Source: Alteromonas sp. BMJM2
Lineage (GTDB): Bacteria > Pseudomonadota > Gammaproteobacteria > Enterobacterales > Alteromonadaceae
DNA length: 64,000 bases
Assembly (NCBI RefSeq): GCF_027257845.1
Contig: NZ_JAPVOT010000002.1
Location: forward strand, 124,001-188,000
Direction: 5' to 3'
The position numbers were made by a program, and so were the translations under genes. The notes beneath the pieces were generated by a model. That model ran no database searches. It worked only from the letters and a program-made list of their open reading frames with translations, and had not been told where the DNA came from. Positions 8,773 to 18,604 of the stretch are shown here, piece by piece. Each line of letters starts with the position of its first letter. The first letter of the stretch is position 1.

Positions 8773-9248
8773 GCTTTACCTAATCGTAATCGACGAATTT
8801 TGATAAACCCTTCGGCATCCGCCGATGTTATATCCGCTTGTAAAATCACCACCCCCATACTTTCCATGGTTTTAAGCCACTCTAGTACATTGTTAAACGG
8901 AGCCTGATCCACCCAAATTTGTAGCTCATCGTTTTGTGGCTGCATACGTGAAATAGCGATGTCGTGCTTTGCTACCGTGCGATTGACTGCCTGCGGCAGC
9001 GAACCTGAAAAGCCTTGGCTAGTGCCAGAGACACGGCGCAGTTGTTTTGCTCTTGCGGCACTGTCTTTTACCCATACCAGCAATGACTGCTGGTTATCGA
9101 GTAACTTTTGCTGCTGCGAAAGTGCATTGTTAAGGGGAGACCAAATAGCAAAATAAAATATGGCGATCACAACGAATACGCCAGATATCAGTACAAGCTT
9201 TTGCTCGCGCTCTGTCAGTGCTTTATATTTTTCTAATAGCGCGTTCAT
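8769..9248 (-). CDS. gspM: Type II secretion system protein GspM
   Basis: This 159-residue protein has a short cytoplasmic start (KYKALTEREQKLVL), one transmembrane helix at about 18-38 and a periplasmic ferredoxin-like domain (ISRMQPQNDELQIWVDQAPFN..LEWLKTME), the usual GspM plan. It forms the inner-membrane platform with GspL, GspC and GspF. The gene overlaps both gspL and gspN by 4 bases. Confidence 0.92.
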   Translation of the reverse strand: MNALLEKYKALTEREQKLVLISGVFVVIAIFYFAIWSPLNNALSQQQKLLDNQQSLLVWVKDSAARAKQLRRVSGTSQGFSGSLPQAVNRTVAKHDIAISRMQPQNDELQIWVDQAPFNNVLEWLKTMESMGVVILQADITSADAEGFIKIRRLRLGKA

Positions 9249-10444
9249 GACGTACTCCTAATAGACACTGTGCCAACCACACCGCTATCGCGATTGTTTA
9301 TCGCACCTTGCTCAACCAAAAAACCAGCCTGCTCGGCGGTTTTCTTAAACTGCTCCAGTGCTTCAAAACTTTTGCCTTCGGCCTGAATGCGTATTTCAGT
9401 GCGACTGGCGTCAAAGCGAAGGGTTTGTGGTTTTACGTCGGTGGCAGCAAATGCGGGAGCAAGCTGATCTAGCATAATTAACATGGATACATTGCCGCCC
9501 CCTTGTTCTAATTTGGCCATTTCACTTTGCAGCTTGCGACGCACGTCCCTGTAGGTGCCAATATTGGGAAAGCCACTTTTCACGGTATTGCTAATTTCAC
9601 TGCGCAAAGTGTCGTTTTGCGACTGTAATTGATACAGCGTGGCGGTTTTATCAATTAAGCTTGTGCACAGTACCAACACCGCTAACACAGCAGCTACGCG
9701 CCATTGCGACAGGGCACTGCTACGTTTGCGCTTCACTTTGTATTCGCCTTGGCATAAGTTAAAGCTTGTAGCCGTTGCCTCTTTAGCAAGCACCTGCATA
9801 GGAAGCTCTAAAGGCGTTTCGGTTTCTTCTATATTGGGCAAACCAGATAGGTCGATACCGGCATAATTAGTCACGCTTACGGGTGTCGAATGCTGTGAAG
9901 TAAAGTGAGCAAGTGTTGGCAGTAGCCACTGCTGCTCGCCTTGAATGCCTTTGAAATTATCCTGGCGAACTAATAGCTGATCACCGAGAGTTAATATAGA
10001 CCAACCGTCTGCTGTGTGAGGCACTGCGAGTACATCTGGAATAATGGTGTCACACGCCAAATTAGCGTCTTGCAGCCATCGTTGCCATTGCTGCATTTTT
10101 TCATGACTCACAATAGCGACCGCTTGCTCGTTACCCACTTTGGGGCCTAATGCAAAAAACTGCTGACTAATATCTGTGGCAAGCTCTTCTTCAAGCATAT
10201 AGGGCAGTGCGGCAATCACTTTTCTGCCAGCTCGCGGTGGCAGTGTTACCCATTTGAGTAAAATGTCGCTGCTTGGCGCTAATGCAATAACGCTTCGCTG
10301 GCCAGTGCGCTCTGTAAGCGTACCTAACGCGTCGGCATTCTCTAACTCGCCCGATGCCATTATTTCATCATCGGCAGTTGAGTAAACCAACCAGCTGACG
10401 GCGTCGCTTTTATTCGCGCCCAGCCTTACCAGTAGTTGTTCCAT
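9245..10444 (-). CDS. gspL: Type II secretion system protein GspL
   Basis: This 399-residue inner-membrane platform protein has an actin-like cytoplasmic part that starts EQLLVRLG and includes WVTLPPRAGRKV and LPYMLEEELATD. A single membrane helix follows near 245-265, then a periplasmic ferredoxin-like domain. GspL recruits the ATPase GspE to the membrane. The gene starts 1 base into the gspK stop and overlaps gspM by 4 bases. Confidence 0.92.
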   Translation of the reverse strand: MEQLLVRLGANKSDAVSWLVYSTADDEIMASGELENADALGTLTERTGQRSVIALAPSSDILLKWVTLPPRAGRKVIAALPYMLEEELATDISQQFFALGPKVGNEQAVAIVSHEKMQQWQRWLQDANLACDTIIPDVLAVPHTADGWSILTLGDQLLVRQDNFKGIQGEQQWLLPTLAHFTSQHSTPVSVTNYAGIDLSGLPNIEETETPLELPMQVLAKEATATSFNLCQGEYKVKRKRSSALSQWRVAAVLAVLVLCTSLIDKTATLYQLQSQNDTLRSEISNTVKSGFPNIGTYRDVRRKLQSEMAKLEQGGGNVSMLIMLDQLAPAFAATDVKPQTLRFDASRTEIRIQAEGKSFEALEQFKKTAEQAGFLVEQGAINNRDSGVVGTVSIRSTS

Positions 10445-11547
10445 TATTGTGTTCCTCCGAACTCGCGCCTCAGTATGTTCACGCCGTTGTCTGTGCTTAC
10501 TTGAAACACGGTGGAAAGCTTAAACGTTGCTTTATTATATTTAGTTTTTGTATGCAAAATAAAATACTCGGTTTTAACCGTGAACCAGTCTCTGCGCGAA
10601 TTAGACAGGGTCAGTGCTTGTATAGCCGGCTCGTTTAAAAAGTCGTCCACCTTGTCCCAGCCTTCTTGGGGTCTATTAGCTAAAAGGCTGGTGGCTTGCT
10701 GCAAATCTAATCCGGTGAGCCCAGCTAAAAGCGGCGCCTCTTCGTCGTCTAATGTGTTGACGTTTATTTTTAACTCGTCGTTATCTGGAATAACGCACAC
10801 TAATGGCATTACGTTGCCCAGCCACTGTGGTGATGCGCCATTTATAATACGCAATTCACTGGTAGATGCCAGTGGGCCATTAGCCGCTAAATAAGGAAAC
10901 TCTCGAGATTCATATTCACTGTCCTCAGCGCCCAAGGAGCGTTGGTTATCGTCCTCATCTACCCAATCGGCTAAACCGTCTCGAAACGTATCTGCGGTGT
11001 AGCTATCAAGGCCGTCTATCCCAAGTGCCAACAGCATACTGCTAAACGCCTCCATGGCTTCGGTGGTATCTCTTGAGCTGTTGGGGTTTGTGGCAACCTC
11101 ACCAGAGTTGATTGCATTTAGGTTAAAGCATGCTCGTAAGTCTTTTAAGTTGGCGGTAAGCCCACCGCCTTCCAAGGGGTAAGCAAATTCTTGTGCCCAA
11201 GGTTGATCAAGGGATATCTTGTCTGGCGTCTCTTCAATCAGTGTTTTAATCGACTTCCTAGCAAAAGCTTCTGCGCCCAAGGCATACCAATACGCCTGAT
11301 TATTGTCTTTTAAGTTCATAGTGCGCTGCACTTGAAGCTGCAGCCGAGTGCCCATTTCAGTGGCTAAAACCGCCACTAGGGCAACAATCATAAGCACTAT
11401 CATCAATGCCACACCCTGCTGCTTTGCTGGCGACTGAAGGCGAGGCGCTTTTCTTTGAGAGGACTTTGCTCGAGACGATCTGATACGAGCCGACTTTACA
11501 CGCGGCGATTTCTCAACACTCGTTTTTAAATAAGCGCTATGCTTCAT
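10444..11547 (-). CDS. gspK: Type II secretion minor pseudopilin GspK
   Basis: This 367-residue protein is the largest minor pseudopilin, placed at the pilus tip with GspI and GspJ. The pseudopilin helix begins QQG-VALMIVLMIVALVAVLATEM, giving a prepilin peptidase cut after Gly45, and the GspK body follows (YWYALGAEAFARK, CFNLNAIN, DWVDEDD, INVNT). The leader is about 45 residues and very basic, much longer than the usual 6-10. No in-frame ATG, GTG or TTG exists between the first Met and the helix, and the ATG overlaps the gspJ stop as ATGA, so the long leader is probably real. Confidence 0.9.
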   Translation of the reverse strand: MKHSAYLKTSVEKSPRVKSARIRSSRAKSSQRKAPRLQSPAKQQGVALMIVLMIVALVAVLATEMGTRLQLQVQRTMNLKDNNQAYWYALGAEAFARKSIKTLIEETPDKISLDQPWAQEFAYPLEGGGLTANLKDLRACFNLNAINSGEVATNPNSSRDTTEAMEAFSSMLLALGIDGLDSYTADTFRDGLADWVDEDDNQRSLGAEDSEYESREFPYLAANGPLASTSELRIINGASPQWLGNVMPLVCVIPDNDELKINVNTLDDEEAPLLAGLTGLDLQQATSLLANRPQEGWDKVDDFLNEPAIQALTLSNSRRDWFTVKTEYFILHTKTKYNKATFKLSTVFQVSTDNGVNILRREFGGTQ

Positions 11548-12176
11548 TGCGAGTCACCACTAACAAGGGTGAATTCACGGCGAAGCATACCAAAGTCTTT
11601 GCTCACGAACTCAATAGCGACGGCGCGTGGAAGCACAGTGTCTTGGTATTTTTCGCTCCACTTAATATCGTCATCGTCTTTTATCGTCGACGAGGCACTG
11701 TTGCCAGATAAAAACTCAACCTTAAAGCTCTCAATATTTTCAAGCAGCACACGAACCTTTGGCTCGTAGCCAATCACGTTATCAACGTAATTGCTGTATA
11801 GGCGTTCTAATCTATTATCCCGTAATCGATAAGCCACATACTGTAGGGTACTGCGAGGCAGCATTAACTGGGGGTTATGCCAACCGCCGCGTACAAAACC
11901 GATGCCGTCGTCATCACTGCCGTCTACTTCACCGCCGGCCATCACAATTTCTCGCTTTTCACCGTTAACACGAAGTGGCCTTGATACTGCCTGCTGGATA
12001 TCACGCTCTATGGTCACCATGGCCCGCTGTAGAAGCTGGAGCTTTTCAAAGCGCTCTTGTGACAAGCTGTTGCTGTCTATCACCGTGGTGAGCAGGCCCG
12101 TGGACGCTAAGCCAATAAGCGTAAAAATGGCCATGGCCACTAAAATTTCAATGAGTGTAAAACCGCGCTGCATCAA
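11544..12176 (-). CDS. gspJ: Type II secretion minor pseudopilin GspJ
   Basis: This 210-residue minor pseudopilin has a short leader MMQRG and a mature start FTLIEILVAMAIF. The body contains ERDIQQAVSRPLR and FVRGGWHNPQLMLPRSTLQYVAYRL, features typical of GspJ. It is expected at the pseudopilus tip with GspI and GspK. The gene is followed by gspK through an ATGA overlap and preceded by gspI with a 1-base gap. Confidence 0.93.
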   Translation of the reverse strand: MMQRGFTLIEILVAMAIFTLIGLASTGLLTTVIDSNSLSQERFEKLQLLQRAMVTIERDIQQAVSRPLRVNGEKREIVMAGGEVDGSDDDGIGFVRGGWHNPQLMLPRSTLQYVAYRLRDNRLERLYSNYVDNVIGYEPKVRVLLENIESFKVEFLSGNSASSTIKDDDDIKWSEKYQDTVLPRAVAIEFVSKDFGMLRREFTLVSGDSQ

Positions 12177-12177
12177 T

Positions 12178-12576
12178 TTAGCTCTTCAAAGGCTTGGCGA
12201 CAAACGTAGTCACTGAGGTTACAGTACTCACGTAATTTTTATCTTCACCAACAGAAATGGTGACCGCGCGCAAATCTGCGTCGTTAGTTTTGGTGACTGT
12301 TTGTTGCCAAAACCATGTGCGGTCTGCCATTTCCATGCTGCCTTTTAAGTTGTTTTTTGGCGGCCATGTGGTTTCAAGCTGAAGCTGGTTTAATCGATTA
12401 CTCGCCACCCAGTTAGCAAAGGTCACGGATTCAATTTGCCCCACGCTAGATAGGTGATCGCCTGCAGCTTTTAAAATAGCGGTACCTGTTAATGCAAAAA
12501 TGAGCAGCGCCACCATCACTTCAAGTAGCGTTAGCCCTTTTTGTTTATCTTTATGAGGGTTTGTGTGCTGATGCAT
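12178..12576 (-). CDS. gspI: Type II secretion minor pseudopilin GspI
   Basis: This 132-residue minor pseudopilin has a leader of 14 residues ending KQKG and a mature start LTLLEVMVALLIFALTG. The first mature residue is Leu, a tolerated variant of the usual Phe or Met. WVASNRLNQLQLE is typical of GspI. The gene lies in the tight gspG-K run. Confidence 0.92.
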   Translation of the reverse strand: MHQHTNPHKDKQKGLTLLEVMVALLIFALTGTAILKAAGDHLSSVGQIESVTFANWVASNRLNQLQLETTWPPKNNLKGSMEMADRTWFWQQTVTKTNDADLRAVTISVGEDKNYVSTVTSVTTFVAKPLKS

Positions 12577-12578
12577 AC

Positions 12579-13205
12579 TTATAGCGGGCTCCCCAGCGGC
12601 CCTTCAAGCGCAAGGGGAGGAAGGTCTTTATTTTGCAGGCTGAAGTAAACAGGCTCGTCGCCCTCATCGCCATTGTAATTGAACGACAAGGTAAACGGGG
12701 TCACATCGCCGCTCGACATAATCAGTATTTGGGGGGGAGGCAGCTTTTTATCTTCGTCACTGCCTATTTCAACACCGTCTTCTGACACGCTAAGGTTTTC
12801 ATCAAACAACTCTCGGTCGAAAAGCTGATCTTCAACCACCCAAGGTAAGTCATCTAAATTTAGGGTAAGCGTGAAAGGCTCGGGAAGGGTGTGCACTGCG
12901 TATACGTCCTCACCCTCAATGCGCTGCCATTCGTCGTCATCATCAAGATAAACAAAGTAATACTCGTTATCTTTTTGCTCAACGCGCACGCCAAGCTGTT
13001 GTTGGTTAAGCACGGCAAAATCGCTGGCCATATCCACAATAACCTGCAGCCGCTGAGCTTGGCTTTTGAGTAGGTCTGTTTTGCTGGCACCAAAGGCATT
13101 AAACATGACATAGCCAGCAGCTAAGCCCATAAGCAGCAGCACTAACATGACTTCTAATAAGGTGAAGCCGTTTGATGTTGTTGGAGTACTGCCACGCTTA
13201 TACAT
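12579..13205 (-). CDS. gspH: Type II secretion minor pseudopilin GspH
   Basis: This 208-residue pseudopilin has the leader MYKRGSTPTTSNG cut before FTLLEVMLVLLLMG. The body contains LQVIVDMASDFAVLNQQQLG and a very acidic middle (DEDKKLPPP region). It is somewhat longer than the E. coli-type GspH, but its position between gspG and gspI fixes the assignment. It starts 18 bases after the gspG stop. Confidence 0.9.
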   Translation of the reverse strand: MYKRGSTPTTSNGFTLLEVMLVLLLMGLAAGYVMFNAFGASKTDLLKSQAQRLQVIVDMASDFAVLNQQQLGVRVEQKDNEYYFVYLDDDDEWQRIEGEDVYAVHTLPEPFTLTLNLDDLPWVVEDQLFDRELFDENLSVSEDGVEIGSDEDKKLPPPQILIMSSGDVTPFTLSFNYNGDEGDEPVYFSLQNKDLPPLALEGPLGSPL

Positions 13206-13223
13206 AGTGTGCTTGAGTTACGC

Positions 13224-13661
13224 TTAGTTAAGGTATTCGTTAATATTCCAGTTGCCGATATCGTCATCGGTACCGGGTTCGCGGTCTGGGCCGTTAGAGA
13301 AAATATCAACTACGCTAAGCTCTCCTGGGCTAATAAGTGCGTAAGGATTTCCCCATGGATCTTCTGGTAGACGCTTAATAAAACCGCCTTCTGGATAGTT
13401 GCGAGGAATAGGGTCTAAGGTTGGCGCTGTCACTAGGGCATCAAGGCCTTGCTCGGTAGTAGGAAAGCGATTGTTGCGCAGCTTATACATTTCAAGCGCA
13501 CTTTCTAACTGTTGAATATCTACCGCCGCTTTTTTAAGCTGGGCTTCTTCTTGGTTTCCCAAAATTTGTGGTGCCACCATTGACGCCATAATGCCGATGA
13601 TTAACAGCACCACCATTACTTCAATCAAACTAAATCCAGAACTACGTTTTAAAGATTTCAT
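13224..13661 (-). CDS. gspG: Type II secretion major pseudopilin GspG
   Basis: This 145-residue major pseudopilin has the leader MKSLKRSSG cut before FSLIEVMVVLLIIGIM. The family-diagnostic C-terminal half has the sequence NRFPTTEQGLDALV, LPEDPWGNPY and the calcium-binding end GPDREPGTDDDIGNW. GspG polymerises into the periplasmic piston. It overlaps the gspF stop by one base. Confidence 0.97.
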   Translation of the reverse strand: MKSLKRSSGFSLIEVMVVLLIIGIMASMVAPQILGNQEEAQLKKAAVDIQQLESALEMYKLRNNRFPTTEQGLDALVTAPTLDPIPRNYPEGGFIKRLPEDPWGNPYALISPGELSVVDIFSNGPDREPGTDDDIGNWNINEYLN

Positions 13662-14887
13662 TACATATTCACCATGTTATTCAATGCTAAAATTGGCTGC
13701 AGAATTGCCATTACGATAAACAATACAATCCCTGCCATTGTGACTATCAATAAAGGTTCAAACACTTTTAGTGAGACACCAATAAGCGACTCGAATTCCC
13801 TATCTTGATTATCTGCGGCCCGGGCGAGCATTTGTTGCAATTCACCCGACTTCTCACCCGATGCAATCATATGCATCATCATAGGTGGAAATATTTTTGT
13901 ATTATCCAATGCTGCTCTCAGGCTGCTGCCTTCTTTAACGTTTATAGCGGCATCGGCAACTTGGTTCTTGATATGCTGATTCTCAAGCACATCACCAGAG
14001 ATTCGCATTGCCTCTAATAGCGGCACTGCACTGGCGCTAAGAATACTGAGAGTACGGGCGAATCGCGCCGTATTGAGGCCGCGGGTTACCTTTCCAATGA
14101 GCGGTACTTTTAATAGTGCCTTGTGATAGCGCAGCTTCATTAGCTTTTGTTGCAACACACGCTGCATAATGACAACGAGTACCGCGATAGCTATCAATAA
14201 AAACAGGCCATAGTTTTGTAGCCATGTACTCAATGAAATAAGAAATTGGGTAATACCGGGAAGGTCCTGACCCATGTGGTCGAATTGCCCCACAATTTTG
14301 GGTACTACTACGGTAAGCAATAGCAACACTATACCCATGGCAAAAAACAGCATGAGTGAAGGATAGACTAGCGCTTGGGTTATTTGACTGCGGGTTTGCT
14401 GACGTCGTTCGGTGTAATCCGCCAACCGATTTAATACGGTGTCTAAGTGCCCTGACTTTTCACCTGCCGCCACCATAGAGCGATAAAGGTCGTCAAAAAC
14501 ACTGGGAAATTCACCTAGTGCATCGGCAAGGCCGTGCCCTTCAACTACTTTACTGCGCACCGCCATCATCATATTTTTCTGACGTGGTTTTTCACACTGC
14601 TCGGCAACGGCTAATAGGGCCTCTTCAACGGGCAATGCAGATTCTACCAAGGTGGCCATTTGGCGAGTAAGTAGCGCTAAGTCAGAGGCAGATATGCGCG
14701 GTTTGAACAGCGAGAAGCTAAACCCCGAGCCATTATTTTGCGCACGCTCAGCCACCTGTTCTACATCGAGTGGAATTAAGCCTTTCTCGCGAAGCTGTTG
14801 GCGCACTTGCCGAGCATTATCGCCCTCAAGTACACCACTTTCATTTTTACCGCGGGCATTGACCGCTTTATAAGCGAACGCTGCCAT
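13661..14887 (-). CDS. gspF: Type II secretion inner-membrane protein GspF
   Basis: This 408-residue polytopic platform protein starts MAAFAYKAVNARGK and has two T2SSF domains. The repeated signature is seen as MVAAGEKSGHLDTVLNRLADY and MIASGEKSGELQQMLARAAD, with hydrophobic helices near 170-190, 215-240 and at the C-terminus. It sits one base behind gspE and transmits ATPase motion to the pseudopilus. Confidence 0.97.
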   Translation of the reverse strand: MAAFAYKAVNARGKNESGVLEGDNARQVRQQLREKGLIPLDVEQVAERAQNNGSGFSFSLFKPRISASDLALLTRQMATLVESALPVEEALLAVAEQCEKPRQKNMMMAVRSKVVEGHGLADALGEFPSVFDDLYRSMVAAGEKSGHLDTVLNRLADYTERRQQTRSQITQALVYPSLMLFFAMGIVLLLLTVVVPKIVGQFDHMGQDLPGITQFLISLSTWLQNYGLFLLIAIAVLVVIMQRVLQQKLMKLRYHKALLKVPLIGKVTRGLNTARFARTLSILSASAVPLLEAMRISGDVLENQHIKNQVADAAINVKEGSSLRAALDNTKIFPPMMMHMIASGEKSGELQQMLARAADNQDREFESLIGVSLKVFEPLLIVTMAGIVLFIVMAILQPILALNNMVNM

Positions 14888-14888
14888 A

Positions 14889-16451
14889 CTAGTCTTCCCT
14901 CGTTACTCGTAATACTTCTTCAAGTGAGGTTACCCCAGACAGCACTTTTCGACAGCCATCTTCTCGTATGCTTGGCGTTGTGGCTCTTATGTAACGCTCG
15001 ATTGCCTGTTCGCCTACGCCCTCATGCATCATTTCTCTCACGCGCTCATCAACAAGCAGCAATTCATGAATACCGGTTCTACCGCGATATCCAGTTTGAT
15101 TACATGCAGCGCATCCACGAGGGGTATAAATAATGGTGTTGGCATCAGCATCAGTGCCTAATACTTCACGCTGTGAAGCATCCGGCGTATGAGGCTGTTT
15201 GCACTCTTTACACAAGGTTCTCACCAAGCGCTGAGACAGCACAGCCAGTAGACTCGACGATAACAAGAACGGCTCAATACCCATATCTTCTAATCGTGTT
15301 ATTGCACCGGCAGCCGTGTTGGTATGCAGCGTGGAAAGTACCAAGTGACCGGTTAAACTGGCCTGAACCGCTATTTGGGCAGTTTCAATGTCTCGAATCT
15401 CACCCACCATTACCACGTCTGGATCTTGACGTAATATGGCTCGTAACCCTCTTGCAAAGGTCATATCTACACGAGGGTTAACCTGAGTTTGTCCAATGCC
15501 GGGTAAATCAAATTCAATAGGGTCTTCAACGGTAAGAATATTTCTATCGCGAGAGTTAATCTCACTTAGCCCTGCATACAAGGTGGTACTTTTACCTGAG
15601 CCGGTAGGGCCTGTAACCAAAATAATACCGTGAGGCTTTCTGATAAGCGTAGAGAAATAGTCTCTATTTCCCTGAGTCATGCCTAAATCTTCAAGATTAA
15701 GGCGTGCATTATTTTTATCAAGTAAACGCAACACCACTCGCTCGCCGTGACTTGAAGGCATAGTAGATACACGTACGTCTACCGCTCTGCCTGCTATGCG
15801 CAAGGTGATACGACCGTCTTGGGGCACTCGTTTCTCGGCAATGTCTAACTTGGCCATGACTTTGATTCGCGACACTAACATAGAGGATAGCTTGCGATTA
15901 GGGCGCAGTATTTCGCGCAATACGCCGTCTACACGAAAGCGCACAACCAGTTGATTCTCGAAGGTCTCGATATGAATATCAGATGCCCCTTCCTTAATTG
16001 CCTCGCCAAGCATGGCATTGATCAGCTTGATAATAGGCGCATCATCTTCACTGTCTAGCAAGTCTTCGGTGTCGGGTAAATCTTCGGCAAGTGCAAACAA
16101 GTCGCTCTCATTACCTAAATCTTCCATGAGCTGTTTAGCCGCCGAACTATCTCGCTGGAAAGCCGTCGTTAAGAAGCTTTCAAACTCATCTGCCGGAATG
16201 GATTTTGGCACAAAAGGCTCACCGTAAAAACGACGTACTTCAGCAAATACGTCAAAAGGCGTGTTCTCGGTAAAATACAAAACAGCCGGTGATTCGTTTA
16301 TTTCTAACAGCACTTGATTGCGCTTCGCGAAACTAAATGAAAGCTGTTTGGGCCCACCTTCTTGTTCAGGAAGGCCCTCTTCGGCCATGGCCTCAAGCAC
16401 TTCTTCCTGAGCTTCAAGTGCCTGAGTAAGTTGTTCGTCTTGCCCTGACAT
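14889..16451 (-). CDS. gspE: Type II secretion ATPase GspE
   Basis: This cytoplasmic secretion ATPase of about 520 residues has Walker [16 protein letters not shown], an Asp box LTVEDPIE, Walker B region [14 protein letters not shown] and a His box (LSTLHTNTA). A four-cysteine zinc site is visible as CKEC and CAAC. I take the ATG at 16451-16449 (MSGQDEQ), directly after the gspD stop, because a GAGGA lies 11 bases ahead. An ATG at 16460 and a TTG at 16469 are in the same frame but sit against that site. The N-terminal extension is acidic. Confidence 0.95.
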   Translation of the reverse strand: MSGQDEQLTQALEAQEEVLEAMAEEGLPEQEGGPKQLSFSFAKRNQVLLEINESPAVLYFTENTPFDVFAEVRRFYGEPFVPKSIPADEFESFLTTAFQRDSSAAKQLMEDLGNESDLFALAEDLPDTEDLLDSEDDAPIIKLINAMLGEAIKEGASDIHIETFENQLVVRFRVDGVLREILRPNRKLSSMLVSRIKVMAKLDIAEKRVPQDGRITLRIAGRAVDVRVSTMPSSHGERVVLRLLDKNNARLNLEDLGMTQGNRDYFSTLIRKPHGIILVTGPTGSGKSTTLYAGLSEINSRDRNILTVEDPIEFDLPGIGQTQVNPRVDMTFARGLRAILRQDPDVVMVGEIRDIETAQIAVQASLTGHLVLSTLHTNTAAGAITRLEDMGIEPFLLSSSLLAVLSQRLVRTLCKECKQPHTPDASQREVLGTDADANTIIYTPRGCAACNQTGYRGRTGIHELLLVDERVREMMHEGVGEQAIERYIRATTPSIREDGCRKVLSGVTSLEEVLRVTRED

Positions 16452-16452
16452 A

Positions 16453-18498
16453 TTAGTCATTATCCTCAAGCGCTTCTTTTTCAGTTAAGTACTCTTCAAA
16501 AGAAGGCGGTAGCGTCAGCTCGTCGTCCCAATTAGGCATTGTTGGTGTGTGTGAATTAGGCATTAACGACACGCCTTCTTGCTGGCGCTTGAGCTGCAGC
16601 GCGCGGATGTAATTGTATTTTCTATGGCTGATAGAATTCATGGTTGCAGCATCACGCACAATGGTGGGCTTTAAAAATACCATGAGGTTACGCTTACGCT
16701 TGCTGGTAGAGGTAGATTTAAACAAGTTACCAAGAATAGGAATATCGCCAAGTAGAGGTACTTTTGACACACTTTCTTGAATGTCTTCATCAATCAATCC
16801 GCCAAGCACGATAGTGCCGCCATCATCTACAATAACGGTGGTTTTAATCTCACGCTTGTTGATAGAGATGTCCACCGAGGTAGCGCCGCTTACGCTTGAT
16901 ACTTCTTGCTCAATGAGAAGTTGAACCGCATCACCTTCATTTATTTGTGGCGTTACTTTTAACTTTATACCCACTTCTTGGCGGTCTACCGTTGTGAAAG
17001 GATTTGAGTTGTTAGCGCCCGTTGTTGTACCCGTAATGATAGGAACTTCCTGACCGACAATGAAAAACGCTTCTTCGTTGTCCATGGTAGTAAGGTGAGG
17101 AGTAGCGAGAATGTTTGAATTGGTGTCGGTGCTTACCGCCTGCACAACCGCGCCCCAGCCATCTTCGATAATTCCTGCAATCATGCCGTTGGCGCCGCCA
17201 AGTAGGTTTGCCAGAGGCTGGAAGTTACCTTCTATAGTATCTGTTGTTTCAGTAACTACACCATTCGCTGACGTTTGAGAGCGTGGTACCTGACGGTCTT
17301 CTGCTTGGCGCAACGCCACACCTAATGCGCCTACGGGAACAACGCCATTGTTAAATTGTGTACCGCCGCCTTGCTCAGATACCCACTGCACGCCAAGAGT
17401 AGTGCCGTCACCTTCAAAGACTTCAACAATGATGGCTTCAACCTGCACTTGGGCGCGGCGAATATCGAGTTGACGCACCACTTCTTCTAGTGAGCGCATC
17501 ATGTCGGGCTCTGCGGTAATTACAATGGCGTTGGAATCTTCATGGGCGTCAATGCTGATGTCGCGGTTCGATGAAGAACGACGGGTAGAGTTGGTAGCGC
17601 TGCCTTGTGTGTCTGCCTGAATACTGGCTGAAACACCCTGCAGTACTTTCACCATATCTTCTGCTTTTGCGTAATTTAAAAACAGTACGCGAGTGTTGCC
17701 GTTAGACTCAAGCTCTTGGTCCATACGTTGGATAAGCGTGATGAGTCGCTGGCGGGCTTTAACGTCGCCGCTCACAATCACCGAGTTGGTTCTATCATCT
17801 GCCACAACACGGGGGTCAGATTTAGCACCCGTATTTGCTTTGCCTTGAGATTTGTTAATGCTTTCAATAATGCGCACCATTTCAGATGCTGATGCGTAGC
17901 GTAACTTCACAATTTCGACTTCTTCGTCACCGGCGCGGTCAACACGTTCGATAATTTCAACTAAACGGTTAACTACCGCTGCTCTGCCGGTTAGCATCAT
18001 CACGTTTGAAGGGTCGTGGCTGACTACATTTCCGCCGCCCGCTTGGTCGTTTAGCTGGCGAAGAATAGGGGCTAGCTCGCGAACAGGTACGTTGTAAACG
18101 GGGACAACTCGGGTAATAAATTCATCACCGTCTTGTTCTGCGCCTTCAACCACCGGAATATTTGAGGTTTTTGCATCTTTAGAGCGCACGACTTTTAAAA
18201 TGCCGCTTGGCATTTCAACCACAGCAAAGTCGTATACCTGCAGCACGTTCAAGAAAAATTGATAGTACTGCTCTTCGCTGAGCATATCGTAACTGCGCAC
18301 GCTAATTTTTCCGCGAACGTTAGGGTCGACGATAATGGTTCGCTCTAAGTTTTTACCCACAATATTAATGAATTCGTTAATGTCGGTATCTTTAAAATTA
18401 GGCATGTACTCGGCAGCGGTCACAGAGAAACACAGCAGCGCTGTACACACAGTGGTGGCTAAGCGAGATAACAATTTGTGGCTTGTGCGCCTTTTCAT
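16453..18498 (-). CDS. gspD: Type II secretion secretin GspD
   Basis: This 681-residue outer-membrane secretin has a signal peptide (cut near residue 29 after AAEY), then N0 to N3 domains with [20 protein letters not shown] and [18 protein letters not shown]. The secretin core ends in [16 protein letters not shown], followed by [12 protein letters not shown]. The C-terminal tail after it carries Gln- and acidic-rich sequence where a pilotin might bind, although no gspS is seen here. The 106-base gap to gspC contains a small inverted repeat. Confidence 0.97.
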   Translation of the reverse strand: MKRRTSHKLLSRLATTVCTALLCFSVTAAEYMPNFKDTDINEFINIVGKNLERTIIVDPNVRGKISVRSYDMLSEEQYYQFFLNVLQVYDFAVVEMPSGILKVVRSKDAKTSNIPVVEGAEQDGDEFITRVVPVYNVPVRELAPILRQLNDQAGGGNVVSHDPSNVMMLTGRAAVVNRLVEIIERVDRAGDEEVEIVKLRYASASEMVRIIESINKSQGKANTGAKSDPRVVADDRTNSVIVSGDVKARQRLITLIQRMDQELESNGNTRVLFLNYAKAEDMVKVLQGVSASIQADTQGSATNSTRRSSSNRDISIDAHEDSNAIVITAEPDMMRSLEEVVRQLDIRRAQVQVEAIIVEVFEGDGTTLGVQWVSEQGGGTQFNNGVVPVGALGVALRQAEDRQVPRSQTSANGVVTETTDTIEGNFQPLANLLGGANGMIAGIIEDGWGAVVQAVSTDTNSNILATPHLTTMDNEEAFFIVGQEVPIITGTTTGANNSNPFTTVDRQEVGIKLKVTPQINEGDAVQLLIEQEVSSVSGATSVDISINKREIKTTVIVDDGGTIVLGGLIDEDIQESVSKVPLLGDIPILGNLFKSTSTSKRKRNLMVFLKPTIVRDAATMNSISHRKYNYIRALQLKRQQEGVSLMPNSHTPTMPNWDDELTLPPSFEEYLTEKEALEDND

Positions 18499-18563
18499 TC
18501 TAACTTCCTTTATTTCTTAATCTGTAAACGGCCGTTTAAGCTGTATTTCTTGCCTAACTGAAA

Positions 18564-18581
18564 CTTTCCCTAGCGGGAAAG
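18564..18581. other. Small inverted repeat between gspC and gspD
   Basis: CTTTCCC TAGC GGGAAAG forms a 7-bp stem in the only sizeable gap of the gsp operon (18499-18604). No long T run follows in the minus direction, so it is not a strong terminator. It may be a processing or attenuation hairpin, or meaningless. Confidence 0.4.
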
Positions 18582-18604
18582 AATGCAAGTTTTTTGTTAG
18601 CGTT

